64,000 nucleotides of DNA, taken from contig JAIKWZ010000019.1 in the NCBI GenBank assembly GCA_024684375.1, positions 164,356-228,355 of the forward strand, read 5' to 3'. This document shows, one piece after another, positions 1 through 7,255 of the stretch (positions within the stretch are counted from its first letter, which is position 1; the number at the start of each line of letters is the position of its first letter). Both the position numbers and the translations under genes were made by a program. Under the pieces are notes generated by a model. It searched no databases. It had not been told where the DNA came from and saw nothing but the letters and a program-made list of their open reading frames with translations. This stretch comes from Clostridiales bacterium (lineage in GTDB: Bacteria > Bacillota > Clostridia > Christensenellales > Aristaeellaceae).

Positions 1-87
1 ATTTTCATGGCCAAAAAGAGCATGGATAAAATCGAGTACGAGTATACAGAAGGCCAGAACAGGCTGACGATCAGAAAGGCAATTTAA
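1..87 (+). CDS. C-terminal end of an RsbW/SpoIIAB-like ATP-binding serine kinase (partial)
   Basis: The open frame from base 1 reads IFMAKKSMDKIEYEYTEGQ and ends LTIRKAI before a TAA stop. This matches the usual tail of small anti-sigma-factor-type histidine-kinase-fold proteins (MD-x-V/I-x-Y-x-x-x-x-G-x-N-x-L-T-x-x-K-x-I). Such proteins bind and phosphorylate an antagonist in partner-switching pathways. The convergent neighbour is a CHASE2-PP2C phosphatase, the enzyme class that reverses this kinase step, which supports the call. Only 28 residues are visible, so the start and ATP-binding motifs are outside the window. Confidence 0.6.
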   Translation: MFMAKKSMDKIEYEYTEGQNRLTIRKAI

Positions 88-110
88 TAAAAAATCATCT
101 CCCCTACTTA

Positions 111-146
111 AAAACCCTTGCCATTTGGCAAGGGTTTTGTTTTTTC
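111..146. terminator. Bidirectional intrinsic terminator
   Basis: The stem AAAACCCTTGCC / GGCAAGGGTTTT has a four-base ATTT loop and is followed by GTTTTTT on the plus strand. The A run on the other side gives a T tail on the minus strand. It sits between the convergent kinase tail and phosphatase gene and can serve both. Confidence 0.85.
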
Positions 147-159
147 AGTTCAAATATCT

Positions 160-2079
160 TCAATCGTTTTGTACCTGCGGTCCGTGATACCTTAGGCAAA
201 GCATCGTCATGTCGTCAAACTGGGGTGCTTTTCCCACGAACCGGTCTACTTCGCTTCGGACCGCTTCGATTACCTCTTCGGGCGCGCCGTTATCCGCTTT
301 ACGCAGCGCGTCTATCATTCGCGCCGTGGTGAACAGCTGTTCATTGCTGTCGGTAGCTTCCGCTATGCCGTCTGTGTAGACAAACAGCTTGTCGCCGGGT
401 TCCAACTGTATCTGGTACTCCCTGTACCTCACTCCGTCCATCGCGCCTATCGCCACGCTGTGCTTGTCTTTCAGCAGTTCGAAGCTTCCGCTCCCCTGCT
501 TGAGCGCCGGGTATTCATGTCCCGCATTAGTCGCCATAAGCTTGCCGGTCGATATTTCCAGCACGCCCATCCACACAGTCACAAACATTTCTTCCGGATT
601 GCGTGAGCAGATCTGCCGGTTCACCAGCGTAAGCACCTTTGCCGGACTTGTTTCATTTATCGCCGCGTTGTGTATAAGGGCCGTAGCCACCATCATAAAC
701 AGCGCCGCGGGAATGCCTTTGCCTGAAACGTCTCCAATGACCATCGCCAGATGATCGTCGTCTATAAGGAAGAAGTCATACAGGTCTCCGCCCACCTCTT
801 TGGCGGGGTTCATGGACGCGTATATATCAAATTCATTCCTGTCCGGAAAAGGCGGGAATTCTTTGGGCAGAGAGCTGGTTTGAATGCGCGTCGCCAAAGA
901 CAGCTCCGCGGCATAACGCTCGTTTTCAAGCGCAAGGCGGTGTCTCTCCCTGGACGCCAGTATATAGTGGTACGCCAGTGCCAGCAAATACAGCACCAGC
1001 GTTCCCACCGGCAGCCACAGTACATGTACTATGAGACCGGCCATATAAAGCAGGTACGAGGCGGCAAAGCTGAGCAGTAGCACCCCGGCACAAACGATGC
1101 CGCCCAGGCCTACCCGCTTCAAAATAAACACTGATGCCGCGGCGGCGAGCAGTATAAGAATAGCAGCGAGCTGAACGCTGTCTTTTACATCTCTTTTCAG
1201 GTTTCCATCCAGCAGGGTTTGTATGACGTTGGCCTGGTATTCCACGCCGAACATCTTTAGGCCTTTGTTGGCAGCGGTAAAATAATCGTCTGACAGCGAA
1301 GTGGCGTAAGGCCCGATAAGCACGATCTTCCCTGCCCAGGCAGCGCTGGGGATCTCTCCCATAATAAGCCTGTATACTGAATATCCGTCGTTATAGGCGC
1401 CCGGTTTGCCAGCAAACGGCACATAATAGTTGCCGCCCGCGTCAACGGAAGGAAGGCTTAATTCAAGTTTTTTCGAGTCCGCGTACATAAGCGCCGTACG
1501 TACCGCCATCGAATATACCTGTTTCCCATCTGGCGTGTCCACAGAAAGCAGCGCATGACGGAGTATGCCGTCCTTATCCGTCATAGCATTGATATGGCCT
1601 TGAACGGTCACATCGCGCAGCGCTTTATACGGTTCCACATATTTGACCACCGCGGACCTCCGGCTCACCGCGTGCCCGTTTTCCCAGGTTATAACATCGC
1701 CGTATTCCGCCAGGGACGCAGTGACCACACAGCCCAGCTTCTCCGCGGCGCGGGCCAGTTTTTCGTCCGCCGAGGTGCCGCTCTCACCTTCATACAGCAC
1801 ATCTATCGCCACTGCAGCGGGCAGGTTCTCAGGGTCGGAAGCCAGCATTTCCAGCGCGTACGCCATCACGTTCCGGTAACTCGGTCCGTATGGGCCCAGT
1901 TCTTCCAGCGTTTCCTCGTCAATGCCTATCAGCACGATCTCACCCGAGGGAACGCCGCCCCTTTGATAGAGCAGGTCCTGCACCCATTTATCTACGCGGT
2001 TCAGCACGCCCGTAAACAGCACGGCTGTCACCGCCAGCGCTGCAGCCAAGGCTATAAGGATCTTTCGTATGTTTTTCAT
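160..2079 (-). CDS. CHASE2 sensor / SpoIIE-type PP2C serine phosphatase
   Basis: A 639-residue membrane protein. An N-terminal membrane segment (about residues 7-26) is followed by an extracellular CHASE2 sensing domain (about 30-300), three membrane segments (about 305-375), and a cytoplasmic PP2C/SpoIIE phosphatase domain (about 400-635). The phosphatase motifs are visible: EVGGDLYDFF, IGDVSGKGIPAALFM, NAGHEYP and the late YTDGIAEA and FDDMTML aspartates that bind metal. By family knowledge, RsbU-like enzymes dephosphorylate an anti-anti-sigma factor and so release a sigma factor or another effector. The CHASE2 domain suggests an external signal. The start has GGGGA five bases upstream. The adjacent RsbW-like tail supports a partner-switch module, but the antagonist protein is not in view. 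Confidence 0.9.
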   Translation of the reverse strand: MKNIRKILIALAAALAVTAVLFTGVLNRVDKWVQDLLYQRGGVPSGEIVLIGIDEETLEELGPYGPSYRNVMAYALEMLASDPENLPAAVAIDVLYEGESGTSADEKLARAAEKLGCVVTASLAEYGDVITWENGHAVSRRSAVVKYVEPYKALRDVTVQGHINAMTDKDGILRHALLSVDTPDGKQVYSMAVRTALMYADSKKLELSLPSVDAGGNYYVPFAGKPGAYNDGYSVYRLIMGEIPSAAWAGKIVLIGPYATSLSDDYFTAANKGLKMFGVEYQANVIQTLLDGNLKRDVKDSVQLAAILILLAAAASVFILKRVGLGGIVCAGVLLLSFAASYLLYMAGLIVHVLWLPVGTLVLYLLALAYHYILASRERHRLALENERYAAELSLATRIQTSSLPKEFPPFPDRNEFDIYASMNPAKEVGGDLYDFFLIDDDHLAMVIGDVSGKGIPAALFMMVATALIHNAAINETSPAKVLTLVNRQICSRNPEEMFVTVWMGVLEISTGKLMATNAGHEYPALKQGSGSFELLKDKHSVAIGAMDGVRYREYQIQLEPGDKLFVYTDGIAEATDSNEQLFTTARMIDALRKADNGAPEEVIEAVRSEVDRFVGKAPQFDDMTMLCLRYHGPQVQND

Positions 2080-2152
2080 AAAAATCCCCGCAATCCGTGA
2101 TTACTAAAAACCAGCCATCGTGATAGAGAGATCGGTAAATGATCCCGCAGAG

Positions 2153-2182
2153 ATTTTAACACCTCGCCACGCGAATTGTCAA
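2153..2182 (-). promoter_or_regulatory. Sigma-A promoter for the CHASE2-PP2C gene
   Basis: On the minus strand TTGACA, 18 bases, then TAAAAT with an upstream TG (extended -10). It leaves a leader of about 70 bases before the ATG. Confidence 0.65.
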
Positions 2183-2199
2183 CGCCGCTTTACAGAACA

Positions 2200-2226
2200 G
2201 GGCTCCCGCCAAATAAGCGGAAGCCC
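2200..2226 (-). terminator. Probable terminator of the peptide-modification operon
   Basis: GGGCT-C-CCGC pairs with GCGG-A-AGCCC around a seven-base loop, with one mismatch. On the minus strand it lies just after the thioredoxin-like gene. The T tail (TGTTCTGT) is poor, so termination may be weak. Confidence 0.4.
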
Positions 2227-2274
2227 CAAGACTGTATGCGTTGATGTTACGATGTGCGGACTCTTTCCACAGCG

Positions 2275-2835
2275 TTATTCCTGTACCCTTTGCGCGCCGT
2301 CCAGCAAGGGCGTTTTCAGGCCTTCCCCTGCCGCCAGCGCCTCCATTAACTGACCCACGATCTCAGTTTTAAGGTATAAATACCTGTCGCCGATCACCAT
2401 CGCGGGCACATACTGCCTTTCCGCCGGCACTTCGTATGTTTCATAGTAATCAGTGATGATCTTGAAGATATCCTCTTCCACTTTATTCAAGCAGATGAGC
2501 TTTACGTTGCTGGCCGTACCGTCCGGCAAAGTGATCTGCTTTGGCAAACCCGCAGTAAGCGGTTCAAGCTCGCGGCAGTACGGACAGTAATCCTTGTAGA
2601 AGTAGTATATCACGCTGTCAGAGGTTGAAACGGTTTCGCCAAACACACTGTCGCTCTTAGGATGATAAGGCTCCGGCGTGACAGCTGGCGTAACTTCAGG
2701 CTTAAGCTGCGGAAGTATCGGATACACTATATTCTGCTTTATCGACGGCCATACCTTGGGCATCACGCGCCAGCCCAGCATAAACACCGCGAGCAGCGCG
2801 AGTATCAGGCATAATACTTTGATACTTTTTTTCAT
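2275..2835 (-). CDS. Membrane-anchored thioredoxin-like protein (CPYC)
   Basis: 186 residues. An N-terminal membrane anchor (about residues 5-22) and a Pro-rich linker lead to a thioredoxin/glutaredoxin-like fold. The active-site motif is YFYKDYCPYCRELEPL near residue 85, and a later VPAMVIGDRYLY carries the cis-proline expected in the fold. It should act outside the membrane as a thiol reductase or oxidase. It is the last gene of the minus-strand operon that codes for two Cys-containing small peptides and a radical SAM enzyme. A role in peptide cysteine redox state is therefore plausible, but this is inference. AGAGG lies seven bases before the ATG. Confidence 0.75.
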   Translation of the reverse strand: MKKSIKVLCLILALLAVFMLGWRVMPKVWPSIKQNIVYPILPQLKPEVTPAVTPEPYHPKSDSVFGETVSTSDSVIYYFYKDYCPYCRELEPLTAGLPKQITLPDGTASNVKLICLNKVEEDIFKIITDYYETYEVPAERQYVPAMVIGDRYLYLKTEIVGQLMEALAAGEGLKTPLLDGAQRVQE

Positions 2836-2909
2836 ATATTGCCTCTATAATGCAACATAAGCCTGGCGAAAAATCCGCCAGGCGATGCATGTCAGTAGGG
2901 ATCTGTTAA

Positions 2910-3161
2910 TTACTTGAAGGGATTCCCGGGGCACTTGGTAGCATGCTTAGCGCCATCCTCGAACTGATACAAAATGATTGTTGCGCCGCAGCCAGGGCAA
3001 ACCCACGGAATGCCTTCCTTATTCTTTTTTTTCTTGGGTTTGTCATCATTACCACCGACAACCGCGTCCAGGTCGTCATCGTTGATCTCGCTGCGAAGCA
3101 TCTTCTTCATCGCATCGTACTCTTCCTGGGTAGTGGGGAACTTAAAATCGAAATCTGCCAT
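2910..3161 (-). CDS. Small peptide with double-glycine-type leader and Cys-rich tail (candidate RiPP precursor)
   Basis: The ORF track starts at 3200, but AAGGAGG seven bases before the ATG at 3161 gives an 83-residue product starting MADFDFKFP. The first half (EEYDAMKKMLRSEINDDDLDAVVGG) resembles the acidic leaders ending in GG of bacteriocin-type and Nif11-like precursors. The tail after GG has a Lys-rich stretch, then WVCPGCGATI and HATKCPGNPFK. That is CxxC plus a distant HxxxC, which could be a modified core or a zinc-binding knuckle. It follows the HPr-kinase-like gene on the same strand after 157 bases. I recognise no named family. A small zinc protein with a leader-like start is the main alternative. 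Confidence 0.65.
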   Translation of the reverse strand: MADFDFKFPTTQEEYDAMKKMLRSEINDDDLDAVVGGNDDKPKKKKNKEGIPWVCPGCGATIILYQFEDGAKHATKCPGNPFK

Positions 3162-3184
3162 TGTTTTTTCCTCCTTATGTTTTT

Positions 3185-3201
3185 GATGATATCTTATCAT
3201 C
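3185..3201. repeat. Short inverted repeat in the leader of the small-peptide gene
   Basis: GATGATA-TCT-TATCATC is a perfect 7-base inverted repeat 23 bases upstream of the ATG at 3161, just before the ribosome site on the minus strand. It could be an operator or an RNA hairpin. I see no clear promoter next to it. Confidence 0.35.
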
Positions 3202-3318
3202 TAATAGTATATACGTATCATTCTGCAAGTTGGCAGGGGTTCTCAAAAGCTTTTGGTGAAATAATTGGCACTAGCAGCTTTCTTCTTCCCAGAGATTCCT
3301 TCGGATGATCCAAACATA

Positions 3319-4170
3319 TCATTCTGAATAAAATGAAGTATCTTCTTTCACCTTCTTCAAAAACACTTCTGCTGCTTCCTGCATAGGAGCAAAGTCGAAT
3401 TCGTTTACCTTAAGCATGGAAATACACTTTATAATGTTCTCCTGCACTGTTTGCATCATGCATTTATCCCAATCTGGGACAAATGCATTGCTTAAGAACC
3501 GTATCACAGCTTCCCGGCCATCCAGCTCACGCCACTGATTTTCCTTTGCCTGTCCCAGGAAAACCACCCGGTTTACCCGGAATCGGTGATTCAAGCTTCT
3601 GCCCGACGATCCGCAAAAGGGCGTTGGTTCGAAGATTACACCATCTTCCGAAGGTGTCACCAGGGCGAAATCTCCGTTGATTATGATTGCATCACAATGC
3701 TTTTCAAGCAGTTTTGCCAGCGTCGTTTTACCTGTTCCGCTTGGTGCGGAACAAATAATGACCTCATTCCCGCACACTAATGTTACACCATGCAGACCAA
3801 AGCACTTTTGATAAAGTGCTGTCATCAGACCATATTGGATCCCAAGGCGTATTTTTTTTTCAGAATAGTTATCGACGTTAACCTTTATTTCATCCTTAGA
3901 CAAAGATTCTATGGCAAATAGAACCCTTTCATGTTGAGAATACACTGCTTGCCATCGTTCATGACTCCTTCTGAGAAACCATCCATTTTGTGTCCTTTCG
4001 TAGTCCCCGAAAGCACTTTTTTCAAGATTAATGGTGATCGTTTCAGAAGGTGACTGGAGCGTCTGGGCCTTGCCTATCCATTGTCCAGGAAAAAACTTGG
4101 AAATATCGCTGTCAGCAATAATTCGGCAAGTGTATTTTCCGCAAGAAAACCAATAGATTATGGGCACCAT
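3319..4170 (-). CDS. HPr kinase/phosphorylase-like (HprK-type) protein of a peptide cluster
   Basis: 283 residues. The centre carries a Walker A loop IICSAPSGTGKTTLAKLL (about residues 138-155), followed by IINGDFALV, the expected position of the second acidic motif of the HprK/PEPCK fold. The N-terminal 130 residues are divergent and lack the DRTT-like HPr-binding part of true HprK. Kinases of this kind occur in PqqD-containing peptide clusters and in some lasso-peptide clusters, where they phosphorylate the precursor or play an undefined maturation role. The gene begins nine bases after the stop of the Cys-rich small peptide, so the two are probably co-translated. The actual substrate here is unknown. 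Confidence 0.75.
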   Translation of the reverse strand: MVPIIYWFSCGKYTCRIIADSDISKFFPGQWIGKAQTLQSPSETITINLEKSAFGDYERTQNGWFLRRSHERWQAVYSQHERVLFAIESLSKDEIKVNVDNYSEKKIRLGIQYGLMTALYQKCFGLHGVTLVCGNEVIICSAPSGTGKTTLAKLLEKHCDAIIINGDFALVTPSEDGVIFEPTPFCGSSGRSLNHRFRVNRVVFLGQAKENQWRELDGREAVIRFLSNAFVPDWDKCMMQTVQENIIKCISMLKVNEFDFAPMQEAAEVFLKKVKEDTSFYSE

Positions 4171-4179
4171 CCTGCGTCA

Positions 4180-4392
4180 TTAACACCATGTATCATAAGC
4201 AGCAGTACCAGGCAGATAATTGCACCAATTATCTGTGTCTTCTGGATCTCGTGCACCGTAAGTTTCGCGGCAGCCGGCACAGTTCTGGTTGTTGTCAGGG
4301 TTGCCATTCTTGGTGGTATACCCCAATGATGCAATCATGGTGTCCGGAGCGAAGGAATCAACAATCAGTTCCGGGGCTTCGTACTTCTTCAT
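4180..4392 (-). CDS. Cys-rich 70-residue peptide, candidate radical SAM substrate
   Basis: A 70-residue ORF with AAAGGAGAT eight bases upstream. The N-terminal part (MKKYEAPELIVDSFAPDTM) has the Lys-Tyr-Glu-x-Pro start common to short precursor-like peptides in Clostridia. The second half is rich in Asn, Gly and aromatic residues and holds four cysteines at 38, 41, 57 and 70, with CAGC and a final TWC. It lies 43 bases after the radical SAM gene and nine bases before the HprK-like gene. A Cys-rich core beside a PqqD/SPASM pair suggests thioether formation of the sactipeptide or ranthipeptide kind. This is inferred from context; I recognise no known precursor family. Confidence 0.7.
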   Translation of the reverse strand: MKKYEAPELIVDSFAPDTMIASLGYTTKNGNPDNNQNCAGCRETYGARDPEDTDNWCNYLPGTAAYDTWC

Positions 4393-4435
4393 AAGTTATA
4401 TCTCCTTTCGATATTCCGTGTCCGGGCTTACTGCC

Positions 4436-5587
4436 TCAGGCACATGTAGGATCAGTTGGGATATCAGTCACTTCATGCCGGGCTCGGTACAGCCGCAGCA
4501 GGTAGGTGTACTGACAAGTGTATGGGTCAGGCTCGTGGGGCGAGCCCGTGCCTTCGTACCTACGCGCAGTGCAGTTTTGCAGGCAATCATTTTTCATGCT
4601 GCAAGCCTGACACACCGCAGGACGGCGAAAGGTCTCCTGAAATTGGTCTTTCAGCTGTGCCCATGCAGCTTCAAAACCGATTTCAAAAGGTTTTGCACAA
4701 CAATAACCATTCATCGAAATGCATGATTCCATATCTCCATTCCAATAGATGGCGCTGCTTACCATAGAACCAATACATACATCTGTTTCAGAGGGGAGCG
4801 CCTCTGCTGGCGCTTTGGGCATTTGGAAGTGTTTCAGTTCTTGTTCCAGTTCTTTGGCATTTTCCAAGGCCAGCGTTGCTTCCTCCGGCGGATGACAGGC
4901 GATGCAGGCCCGTTCAGCCGGGGTTAAGCGGCATTGCAGCGCGTCCGAAAAAGACGGATTATGCCGATGCCTGGTAATGTCTGTTATCAGCGTGTATGGA
5001 ATACCCAGCCCCTGACATAGCTTCCCTACTTTGAGATAATCCAGCGCGTTCTGTCGGATCATCGTAAAGTTCAATCCCACATTCACACGGATGGACTGCA
5101 AGAAGCGTATGTTCTCCATCACCTTATCTAAACCCCGCGGATCGCCGGTAACAGCAGCGTATGTCTCATTGCTGCCTCCGTATAGGGTTATGTCTACATT
5201 CGCGGGCGGATACCGCCGGAAAACTTCACGGATAGAGTCCGTATACGCTCCGGCGTTGCTCATAATCGTAATGCGGAAACCCATCAGCGCCAGCTGCTCA
5301 TACAGCTGCTCGAACCCCGGATACTGGGTGCATTCGCCGCCGGTCAGCGTCAGATACAGCACGCCGGCGTCCCGCATCTGCCTGGCCATATCCAGCCATT
5401 CTTCTACCGTGCGCAGCCTGCCGTACGGCGCTGCCTGCGAATCCGTCATACGGACGTAGCACATCCGGCAGCGGAAATTGCAGCGGTATGTAAGTTCCAT
5501 CGTGCAGCTCAGCGGCCTGCGCTGTTTTATTGCCTGCAGTTGGATCCGGTCAGTGACCTTTGTAAGGTCCCAGCGTTTTTCGATCAT
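4436..5587 (-). CDS. Radical SAM/SPASM peptide maturase
   Basis: 383 residues. The radical SAM cluster motif is CNFRCRMC (C36-x3-C40-x2-C43), preceded by MELTYR and followed by LTLTGGECTQYP, the usual SAM-binding GGE region. The C-terminal part (from about residue 268) has the Cys pattern of a SPASM domain: CIGS, SCISM, YCCA, CQAC, CLQNC. SPASM proteins usually carry extra iron-sulfur clusters and modify ribosomal peptides. The start overlaps the stop of the PqqD gene by four bases (ATGA), so recognition element and enzyme are translationally coupled. The likely substrate is the Cys-rich peptide encoded 43 bases downstream. Exact chemistry cannot be read from sequence. Confidence 0.9.
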   Translation of the reverse strand: MIEKRWDLTKVTDRIQLQAIKQRRPLSCTMELTYRCNFRCRMCYVRMTDSQAAPYGRLRTVEEWLDMARQMRDAGVLYLTLTGGECTQYPGFEQLYEQLALMGFRITIMSNAGAYTDSIREVFRRYPPANVDITLYGGSNETYAAVTGDPRGLDKVMENIRFLQSIRVNVGLNFTMIRQNALDYLKVGKLCQGLGIPYTLITDITRHRHNPSFSDALQCRLTPAERACIACHPPEEATLALENAKELEQELKHFQMPKAPAEALPSETDVCIGSMVSSAIYWNGDMESCISMNGYCCAKPFEIGFEAAWAQLKDQFQETFRRPAVCQACSMKNDCLQNCTARRYEGTGSPHEPDPYTCQYTYLLRLYRARHEVTDIPTDPTCA

Positions 5588-5850
5588 TCGGTTATCAACG
5601 ATCTTTCACGTAAGCTTGTGAGGAAAGCGTCCACATCTTTTTCGGCAGTCTCCGCGTCTACCTCGTACTCCTTCATCAGGCTGTCAAGCAGCTCGCTCTT
5701 CTCCGCGCCCGTCTCAAGCAGTTTCCACAAAAACGCGCCGGTTTCATTAAGGCTCATTATCTGGTTCGGAACATAGTTCTCGCTGCCTATCCCGATTACT
5801 AGGTATGTATCCATAACCTGGCGGACCACATAGCCGGTCTTTATTTTCAT
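5584..5850 (-). CDS. PqqD-family peptide recognition protein
   Basis: 88 residues with the PqqD/RRE pattern: an N-terminal strand pair (GYVVRQVMDTYLVIGIG), LNETGAFLWKLLETG, and a helical C-terminal region (LLDSLMKEYEVDAETAEKDVDAFLTSL). By family knowledge these small proteins bind a leader peptide and present it to a radical SAM enzyme. The gene overlaps the upstream peptidase gene by one base (TGATG) and the downstream radical SAM gene by four, the arrangement expected for a complex made in fixed ratio. Confidence 0.88.
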   Translation of the reverse strand: MKIKTGYVVRQVMDTYLVIGIGSENYVPNQIMSLNETGAFLWKLLETGAEKSELLDSLMKEYEVDAETAEKDVDAFLTSLRERSLITE

Positions 5851-6365
5851 CAGGTCGTTCCTTTCTGCCCGGAAGGCTGTCTGTTACGGAAAGGTCTGCA
5901 GAGTATCCGAACCAGCTTCCATAAGTATATACGAGGAAATGTCAGCGCTGTCACCGTCAAAGCATAACCTTTTATAAAAACGTTTTTGCACGATAGCCTG
6001 CGGCCGTTACGGTCGATCGAAACGACTGTACCGAGTATCTGATCGTACGGCAAATCCTTTTCAAAATGCCATTGGTGATCGCCGGCCATGACAAACCCGT
6101 GCCTTCGTTTCCATATCACGCGGTGCAGCGCGTAACGCCTGTCACGTCTGTCGAAAAGCACGATGTCTCCCACCCGGACCTTTTCTGGCGGTATGATCAC
6201 CACACCGTCCCTGAGATGATGCAGCAGCGGCCACATGCTCATGCCAGTTACCCGAACATACGCATGCCCGGTCTCGGAAAGGGTCTGGCGAATCAACGAA
6301 AAGTACTTTTCCGTAGGAAGAATCTGTACTTTATTTGATTTATTCAAGTTCGTCTCTTCACCCAT
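5850..6365 (-). CDS. S24/S26 signal-peptidase-like protein
   Basis: 171 residues with the Ser-peptidase pattern of the S26 clan: VTGMSMWPLL (catalytic Ser in GxSMxP), GDIVLFDRRDRRYALHRVI, where Lys is replaced by Arg/His-rich sequence, and VMAGDHQW. A hydrophobic stretch near residues 130-150 (ALTVTALTFPRIYLWKLV) may be a membrane segment. In this operon it may cut the leader of one or both small peptides, by analogy with other PqqD clusters. Its promoter ends only about 12 bases before this ATG, so either the message is nearly leaderless or translation starts later, for example at the in-frame TTG at 6347. Confidence 0.75.
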   Translation of the reverse strand: MGEETNLNKSNKVQILPTEKYFSLIRQTLSETGHAYVRVTGMSMWPLLHHLRDGVVIIPPEKVRVGDIVLFDRRDRRYALHRVIWKRRHGFVMAGDHQWHFEKDLPYDQILGTVVSIDRNGRRLSCKNVFIKGYALTVTALTFPRIYLWKLVRILCRPFRNRQPSGQKGTT

Positions 6366-6377
6366 CTATTCATACTG

Positions 6378-6406
6378 ATTCTATCATTAGAAAAAAGCCA
6401 TGTCAA
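6378..6406 (-). promoter_or_regulatory. Near-consensus sigma-A promoter of the peptide-modification operon
   Basis: TTGACA, 17 bases, TAGAAT on the minus strand, with TG one base before the -10 (extended -10). It directly precedes the S26 peptidase gene and can drive the whole operon down to the thioredoxin-like gene. Confidence 0.8.
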
Positions 6407-6475
6407 GTACCCTCTTTCCTTTTTTTGCGCAAATTGCTTTTTTGTATAGCAGGCAAGCCTTAAAATACAAATCGC

Positions 6476-7237
6476 TCAGGTATACACATTGTTGGCTGTT
6501 GCGAAACGGGCTTTTTTCTTTTCCTTTGCGCGTTTGCGCCTCTTATAAAACCATATAAGCTGAAATACGGCGCCTGCAAAAAACAGGGCGATCGCAACGA
6601 TATAAGTTAATGTCATCGCTACCGAATCGGTCGACGCGATCACGAAGCCGACTCCCGCCGCTCCTGCCGCCGCGGAAAACAGTATAAACAGATGATTATA
6701 AAACAGACAAAGCACCGCAAAGCTTACTGCCGCTATACATATTGAATAAAGCAAGACATGTTCCGACCGGAACATGAAAATGCTGGCAAAAGTATATATA
6801 AGTACACTCAGGCAGATCGGCACTGTGAACCTGTACAACAATGCGCCCAGGCATGCGCATGCCAAGCCCCCGATTATGTACAGTATCCACGTTTTGATGC
6901 CGCTGCCAGCTATAATAGACTTAAGATAGCCGCCGCCCAGTTCTTTTATCCTGTTAACGAGTTTTGTTATCTCGCTGTTCACTCTGTCAAGCGTTATTTT
7001 TCCTCCGCCTGCCACCAGATTTTTGACTATACAGCTGACCGCAAAACCGAAGGCAAGCCCTATAAAGAAAGGCAGCACACGCCTTAAATAGTGACCGAAG
7101 AAGCAAATAGTAAGGCCAATTATCACGATGGCAATAAGCCAGCATGCCTCTGTCTGTCTCAGCGCCTCAAGTATCATGTTGATTCGCCTCGTTGCTTTTG
7201 AGACAAACATATAGCGGATCATCTCAATATCAGACAT
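6476..7237 (-). CDS. Multi-pass membrane protein of unknown function
   Basis: 253 residues with about seven hydrophobic segments (first ACWLIAIVIIGLTICFFGHY, last YIVAIALFFAGAVFQLIWFY) and a basic cytoplasmic tail KRRKRAKEKKK. A soluble loop near residues 95-125 interrupts the membrane part. The pattern recalls DUF4203/TMEM198-like proteins, but I see no defining motif. GGGGAG lies eight bases before the ATG. It follows the metallophosphoesterase gene after 18 bases and is the last gene of the ABC exporter operon. Confidence 0.6.
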   Translation of the reverse strand: MSDIEMIRYMFVSKATRRINMILEALRQTEACWLIAIVIIGLTICFFGHYLRRVLPFFIGLAFGFAVSCIVKNLVAGGGKITLDRVNSEITKLVNRIKELGGGYLKSIIAGSGIKTWILYIIGGLACACLGALLYRFTVPICLSVLIYTFASIFMFRSEHVLLYSICIAAVSFAVLCLFYNHLFILFSAAAGAAGVGFVIASTDSVAMTLTYIVAIALFFAGAVFQLIWFYKRRKRAKEKKKARFATANNVYT

Positions 7238-7255
7238 GTCAAACTCTCCCCTGTT

